The notes beneath the pieces were generated by a model. That model made no database searches, was not told where the DNA came from, and saw only the letters and a program-made list of their open reading frames with translations. The position numbers and the translations under genes are program-made. Positions 59,851 through 64,000 of a stretch of DNA of 64,000 nucleotides are shown piece after piece. This DNA comes from Proteles cristata cristata (Eukaryota > Chordata > Mammalia > Carnivora > Hyaenidae), in the NCBI GenBank assembly GCA_017311185.1, contig JAESUZ010003095.1:1-64000 (forward strand), read 5' to 3'. Positions within the stretch are counted from its first letter, which is position 1, and each line of letters starts with the position of its first letter.

Positions 59851-60348
59851 CAGCTTTTAGACACAAGTTCTGCCACCCCTTTCCACCTACCCCATGCTTC
59901 CTTCCAATTACTACTCCTCTTAAGAATAAATACTATTGTTGCTCATGATACTGGAGATGAGTTTTGTTCAGAGCTTTTTATTCTATGATCGTGATTTTAC
60001 TGGATTTGCTCTACTGCATCCTGTATTGATTATACTACAGTGTTCACCAGAAAGGTTAAAGTTCAAAATATGATTGCACAAATCATCAGGAACAGAAAGA
60101 GTGAACAAAGCAAAATTCTTAACTTAGATATTACATTATAAGAGTCGTGTCTGGTATCAGATTTTCCTTATATCTTAAGAGTTGAATATGATATATGATT
60201 ATGGGGAAAATATGGGTAGAGATGATAACATGTAGACACATTTTTGTAAAGTTTGAAATAAGTTTCCATCAGAAAAATACTAGAAAGTTCAGGTATTCTT
60301 TTGCCATTCTAAATACTTAAGTGGTAAATGCAAAAAAAAAGTATATAT

Positions 60349-60353
<5 letters not shown>

Positions 60354-60400
<47 letters not shown>
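60354..60400 (+). repeat. (TA)n microsatellite
   Basis: About 23 uninterrupted TA units. Confidence 0.95.
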
Positions 60401-60402
<2 letters not shown>

Positions 60403-60477
60403 GACTTAAACAATTATCTTCAATCTTTTTTTGCTCAAATACCACTTGAGTGAATTACTAAAAGATATGCAACTCAA

Positions 60478-60689
60478 CAGGCACCTAGGTACCTCAGTCA
60501 GTTAAGCATCCAGCTCTTCAGTTTGACTCAGGTCATGATCTCACAGTTCGTGAGTTCAAGCACTACATCTGACTTTGCGCTGATAACATAGACCCTGCTT
60601 GGAATTTTGTCTCTCCCTGTTTGTCCCTGCCCCATTTGCTCCCTCTTACTAAGAATAGATCAAAATGAACTTAAAAAAATACATACACC
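60478..60689 (+). mobile_element. SINE, diverged
   Basis: Plus strand; head caggcacctaggtacctcag and short CT-rich body. Confidence 0.82.
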
Positions 60690-60789
60690 TCATGACATAG
60701 TTTTCATTATAAATTTGAAGAGCTATAAATAAAATAATTTCTGGTTCACTGTATATATGAACTTTTATTGTTATGGGTCACCTTTATTT

Positions 60790-61557
60790 TTTATTTATTT
60801 TTTCTTAAATAGTTTATTGTCAAGTTAGTTTCCATATAACACCCAGTGCTCATCCCCACAAGTGCCCTCCTCCATGCCCATTATCCCCCTTCCCCTCTCC
60901 TCTACCCCCATCAGCCCTCAGTTTGTCCTCAGCATTCAAGAATCTCTCATGGCTTGCCTCCCTCCCTCTCCCCAACTATTTTTTCTCCTTTTTCTCCCTG
61001 ATGGTCCTCCGTTAAGTTCCTCCTAATCCACCTATACATGCAAACATATGGTATCTGTCCTTCTCTGCCTGACTTATTTCGCTCAGCATTACACCCTCAA
61101 GTTCCATCCACATTGCTACACATGACCAGATTTCATTCTTTCTCATTGCCATGTAGTATTCCATTGTATAGATAAACCACATCTTCTTGATCACATCAGT
61201 TGATGGACACTTAGGCTCTTTCCATGTTTTGGCTCTTGTTGAGAGTGCTGCTGTGAACATTGGGGTATATGTGCCCCTGTGCATCAGCACTCCTGGATCC
61301 CTTGGGTAAATTCCTATCAGTGCAATTGCTGGGTCATAGGGGAGTTCTATTGTTAATTTTTTGAGGAACCTCCACACTGTTCTCCAGAGGGGCTGTACCA
61401 GTTTACATTCCCACCAACAGTGTAGGAGGTTGCCCGTTTCTTCACATCCTCACCAGCATCTAGAGTCTCTTGATTTGTTCATTCTAGCCACTCTGACTGG
61501 CGTGAGGTGGTTTCTCAGTGTGGTTTTGATCTGCACTTCCCTAATGTTTAGGGACGC
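60790..61557 (-). mobile_element. 5'-truncated antisense L1 near exon 14
   Basis: Minus-strand L1 with T-rich (polyA) end near 60790. It has a 3' UTR and the last part of ORF2; the frame 61012-61377 gives [15 protein letters not shown] and MEYYMAMRKNEIW, typical of the L1 ORF2 C-terminus. Flanking 'gggtcaccttta' and 'tggctcaccttta' are the likely target duplication. It ends about 100 bp before exon 14. Confidence 0.92.
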
Positions 61558-61624
61558 TGTGGCTCACCTTTAAAGTGTACATTTTCTTAGCACCCTTTTA
61601 GAAAGGAGATGGTGGGAGTAATGG

Positions 61625-61646
61625 TGTTTGTTTGTTTGTTTGTTTT
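61625..61646 (+). repeat. (TTTG)n microsatellite before exon 14
   Basis: Five TTTG-type units, ending 12 bp before the exon 14 acceptor; they occupy the polypyrimidine-tract position. Confidence 0.9.
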
Positions 61647-61658
61647 GCATTTGTACAG

Positions 61659-61780
61659 GCTATTATGCATCATGAAGGCCACATGGATGATGGCTTAAGT
61701 TTATCTAGATCTCAGCATGAAGAATCACGGACCGCACGAGTTATCCGGAGCACAGTCTTCCTTTTCAATAGATTTATAAG
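61659..61780 (+). CDS. RYR2: RYR2 exon 14 (codons 391 to 431 partial)
   Basis: This 122-nt exon starts with Ala391 and ends with AG of the Arg431 codon. The acceptor is ttgtacag, preceded by TTTG repeats rather than a pure pyrimidine run; the donor is AG|gtacat, moderate (no G at +5). The translation is [20 protein letters not shown] then [20 protein letters not shown]. It spans the end of MIR repeat 5 and the start of domain C (armadillo-like helices). Arg414 (61728-61730), Ile419 and Arg420 (CGG at 61746-61748) are normal; Arg420 is the third chloride-binding arginine. Leu403 replaces the Ile I recall from human. Exon 15 (expected to begin G-LDALSKK) is not in the remaining 2.2 kb. Confidence 0.95.
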
Positions 61781-61975
61781 GTACATTTTCCTTTGTTGTA
61801 GTGGTTTGATGTTTTATTTCAATTTCTTTATTGGATACACAAATACACAAGACTAAAATATACCACAGCAGTAAACCTACAATTTGGTAGGTTGGCAAAA
61901 TATATTAGAAAATGGGGGCTAGATAATTTTATGTCTTTCTTTTAAATAAACTTTTAAAAAGGGAGTGTAATTTTA

Positions 61976-62180
61976 TTATATTTTTAATTTGAGAGAGAGA
62001 GAATACCTGTATGCAAGTGGGGAAGAGGAGGGGCAGAGAGAGAGAGGGGAAAGAGAATCCCAAGCAATTCCTGTGCTGTCAGTGCAGAGCCCGACACAGA
62101 GCTTGATCCCACAAACTATGAGATCGTGACCTAAGCCAAAATCAAGAGTCATGCTCAACCGACTGAGCCACCCAGGTGCC
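61976..62180 (-). mobile_element. SINE (carnivore SINEC type)
   Basis: Minus strand, about 200 bp after exon 14; head ends gccacccaggtgcc. Confidence 0.87.
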
Positions 62181-62523
62181 TACAGAATGTGATTTTAGAA
62201 ATTGTATGTGTTACTCGTATTTGATAGCTACAGGTTAGGATTATTCTATAACATACCCTTGTGCTTGACCTATTTATGTTTACTTTACACTGAGGGTAAT
62301 GAAGCCTAAATACTTTGTAAGTTTTGAACTGTATTAAAAAAATAAAACTGTATTATAAAAAAAATAAAAAATAGTAGCTAACTTTCCTTCTTCATAAAGG
62401 AAACCGTTTCATATCTTCAAACTATATAAAGCTTGTGGTCAAAGTGTTTTCTGGTAACATTATACCAGTATACATTCTGGCTTGTGATGGGAATCATATA
62501 TCTCTTTAAATTTGCCAATTTGA

Positions 62524-62732
62524 GTGGCACCAGAGTTGCTCAGTTAGTTGAATGTCTGACTCTTGGTTTCAGGTCAGGTCACGATCTCATGGATTGTGGG
62601 TTCAAGCCCCACAGCGGGCTCTACACTTTGCCTGGAGTTCTCTCTGTCTCTGTCTATCTCTGCCCCTTCACTGCTTGCTTGCTTGTGCTCTCTCTCAAAA
62701 TAAATAAACAAAAAATTTTTAAAAACTAACTA
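62524..62732 (+). mobile_element. SINE with target-site duplication
   Basis: Plus strand. Flanked by gccaatttga at 62514-62523 and 62733-62742. Diverged head (gtggcaccagagttgctcag). Confidence 0.86.
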
Positions 62733-62904
62733 GCCAATTTGATGGAAAAATTTATATATGAATATACATGTGTATGTGTATGTATATACATATATGTGTA
62801 TGTATTTACAATTTTTTACAGTTGAATTTATTCAAGAATTGTGAAAATGGGTATATTTCATGTTTGCTGACCATATTTTTTAAAATGTTAAGGCCTCTTT
62901 TTTT

Positions 62905-63120
62905 AATTTCTTTTCTTAATGTTCATTTAGTTTTGAGATAGAGACTGAGAGAGATGGCATTTGAGTGGGGGAAGGGCAGAGAGAGAGACAGATCTGAAGG
63001 AGGCTCCAGTCTCTGAACTGTCACAGTGCTCTGAATCCTGACATGGGGCTTGAATGCATGAACCAAGAGATCATAACCTAAGAAGTCAGAGGCTCATCTG
63101 ACTGAGCCACCCAGGCCCCT
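62905..63120 (-). mobile_element. SINE, diverged
   Basis: Minus strand; head ends gccacccaggcccct. Confidence 0.84.
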
Positions 63121-63693
63121 CAGTTGATTATATTTCTTTATTTAATTTCTCTTTGTGATTTACCCGTTAGTTAATCACTTAATTAATTTAATATATTTTA
63201 ATTATTTTCATCACATTAATATATTTTTTATATATGTGGGTTTTACTTATATGCATGCTCATTAGTATTTGCTGAACCATTAGACATCCTGAATTTATAC
63301 AGTACTTAAATATATCTCAGAAACCTTGGAATGTTTTACATAATTACAGAATATTATAAACGGTATGTTATTTTAAGTAAAATAATTTGATTCTTTTGTA
63401 ATATTCATGAAAGCCCCAAAATTCTTTAAAATCTCCAGGTCTTTACAATATTGGAACCTGTGTACTTTACAAAGTAAATTATTTTTAAGTATTCATTTTA
63501 TTAATGTAGATTTATTTACTATTAAGAACCTAATATTTAAAAATGCATGGAACGACTTCTCTTTTTCATTGATTAGAGTGAAAGTCAAGGCCATTTAATA
63601 AATCTTCATTTGTATTTCTTAGGCAGTTTATTTTCTGTGACTCTTCCGTTCCTTGTCTTCCAGGTCAGAATAGTGGTGGTGGTGATGGTAGAG

Positions 63694-63705
63694 TTGTGTG
63701 TGTGT

Positions 63706-63745
<40 letters not shown>
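63694..63745 (+). repeat. (TG)n microsatellite
   Basis: About 25 TG units with one interruption, likely polymorphic. Confidence 0.95.
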
Positions 63746-63746
<1 letters not shown>

Positions 63747-63847
63747 TTTCATTTGTGTTGTGAGAAGAGACTCTATTCTTCTGGACTGTAAGATATATAT
63801 ATGAAACCTTTTATTCCTTTAGGTATATTAATGAACGTATTCTTTTT

Positions 63848-64000
63848 TTATTTAAAAAATTTAGCGTTTATTTATTTTTGAGAGACAGAAAGAGACAGAG
63901 CACAAGCAGGGGAGGAGCACAGTGAGGGAGACACAGAATCTGAAGCAGGCTCCAGGTCTGAGCTGTCAGCACAGAGCCCCAAATGGGGCCTAAACCCATG
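63848..64000 (-). mobile_element. SINE cut by window end
   Basis: Minus strand; T-rich end, 'gagacagaaagagacagagc' and part of the head. The rest is outside the window. Confidence 0.87.

Larger units (their letters stand above)
55623..61658 (+). other. RYR2: RYR2 intron 13 (6036 bp)
   Basis: From gtaaga to ttgtacag. It contains an L1 remnant with a SINE inside (56165-56560) and a small DNA transposon (56639-56946). Other content is a pyrimidine-rich tract (57195-57378), an L2 fragment (58455-58575), an old LINE-like block (58838-59400), an old DNA-transposon-like block (59408-59850), a TA microsatellite (60354-60400), a SINE (60478-60689) and a 5'-truncated antisense L1 (60790-61557). 55623-56160, 57380-58450 and 59850-60350 show no gene. 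Confidence 0.9.
1..64000 (+). other. RYR2: RYR2 gene, internal part (intron 7 to intron 14)
   Basis: The whole window lies within the transcribed region of RYR2, the cardiac and neuronal ryanodine receptor. This is a homotetrameric channel that releases Ca2+ from the sarcoplasmic/endoplasmic reticulum. Seven exons on the + strand, each bounded by AG and GT, join in one frame from codon 155 to codon 431. Intron phases match at every junction, and the protein reads as the RyR2 paralogue: GNGSLHVDAAF and [14 protein letters not shown] differ from the RYR1 versions I recall. The window holds neither promoter nor 3' end. Exon numbers follow the human gene, where R169/R176 are in exon 8 and R414/R420 in exon 14. 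Confidence 0.96.
61781..64000 (+). other. RYR2: RYR2 intron 14 (5' part)
   Basis: Starts gtacat and runs off the window. It holds SINEs at 61976-62180, 62524-62732, 62905-63120 and 63848-64000 and a TG microsatellite at 63694-63745. 63121-63690 is AT-rich single-copy-looking DNA with no gene. Exon 15 was not found. Confidence 0.9.

Noticed and set aside
3219..61780. Assignment to RYR1, RYR3 or an IP3 receptor
   Set aside because: Residues such as GNGSLHVDAAF and [14 protein letters not shown] fit RyR2, and variant positions match RyR2 numbering; RYR1 differs at these points and IP3 receptors are far more distant.
1..64000. An undescribed multi-gene system
   Set aside because: Everything coding that can be supported belongs to RYR2; the rest is introns and transposable elements.

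Overview
This window is nuclear DNA from a carnivore, most likely a cat (Felidae) or close relative. It lies inside one gene: RYR2, the cardiac ryanodine receptor / sarcoplasmic-reticulum calcium-release channel, on the + strand. The family call rests on about 55 tRNA-Lys-derived carnivore SINEs (CAN-SINE/SINEC type). Many are the form with the 'tctgtgctgactgccag' and 'ctcctagaaataaataaa' ends that I associate with cats. Carnivore-type L1 3' ends are also present. The species cannot be fixed from the sequence alone.

Seven coding exons were found by translating between consensus splice sites. They are 3219-3331, 10482-10581, 11310-11406, 40963-41037, 46679-46835, 55458-55622 and 61659-61780. 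Joined, they read in frame with no stop from codon 155 (partial) to codon 431 (partial) in human RyR2 numbering. They match human exons 8-14 by the positions of known residues (P164, R169, R176, V186, E243, R414, R420). They encode the end of N-terminal domain A, all of domain B and the start of domain C. This is the MIR-repeat / IP3R-like N-terminal region that forms the cytoplasmic ring around the channel axis and is the first hotspot for CPVT and arrhythmia mutations. Exons 1-7 lie upstream of the window and exon 15 onward lies downstream.

Layout: intron 7 (partial) 1-3218; exon 8; intron 8 (7.15 kb); exon 9; intron 9 (0.73 kb); exon 10; intron 10 (29.6 kb, the repeat-rich core); exon 11; intron 11 (5.6 kb); exon 12; intron 12 (8.6 kb); exon 13; intron 13 (6.0 kb); exon 14; intron 14 (partial). 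The introns hold SINEs on both strands, several nested, three 5'-truncated younger L1 ends and two long old L1 stretches. They also hold a probable HAL1/L1-ORF1 relic split by an LTR-like repeat, a MaLR-type LTR, old DNA transposons, MIR and L2 fragments, and microsatellites.

No second gene, functional tRNA or rRNA, CRISPR array or prokaryotic system was found. The other open frames are chance frames through introns, SINEs and L1. The observations most worth checking are three CTCF-like motifs, the splice-site arrangement at exons 10, 13 and 14, a few RyR2 substitutions clustered in exon 13, and young SINEs that may be polymorphic. Comparisons with human RyR2 and with repeat families are from memory, not from a search.
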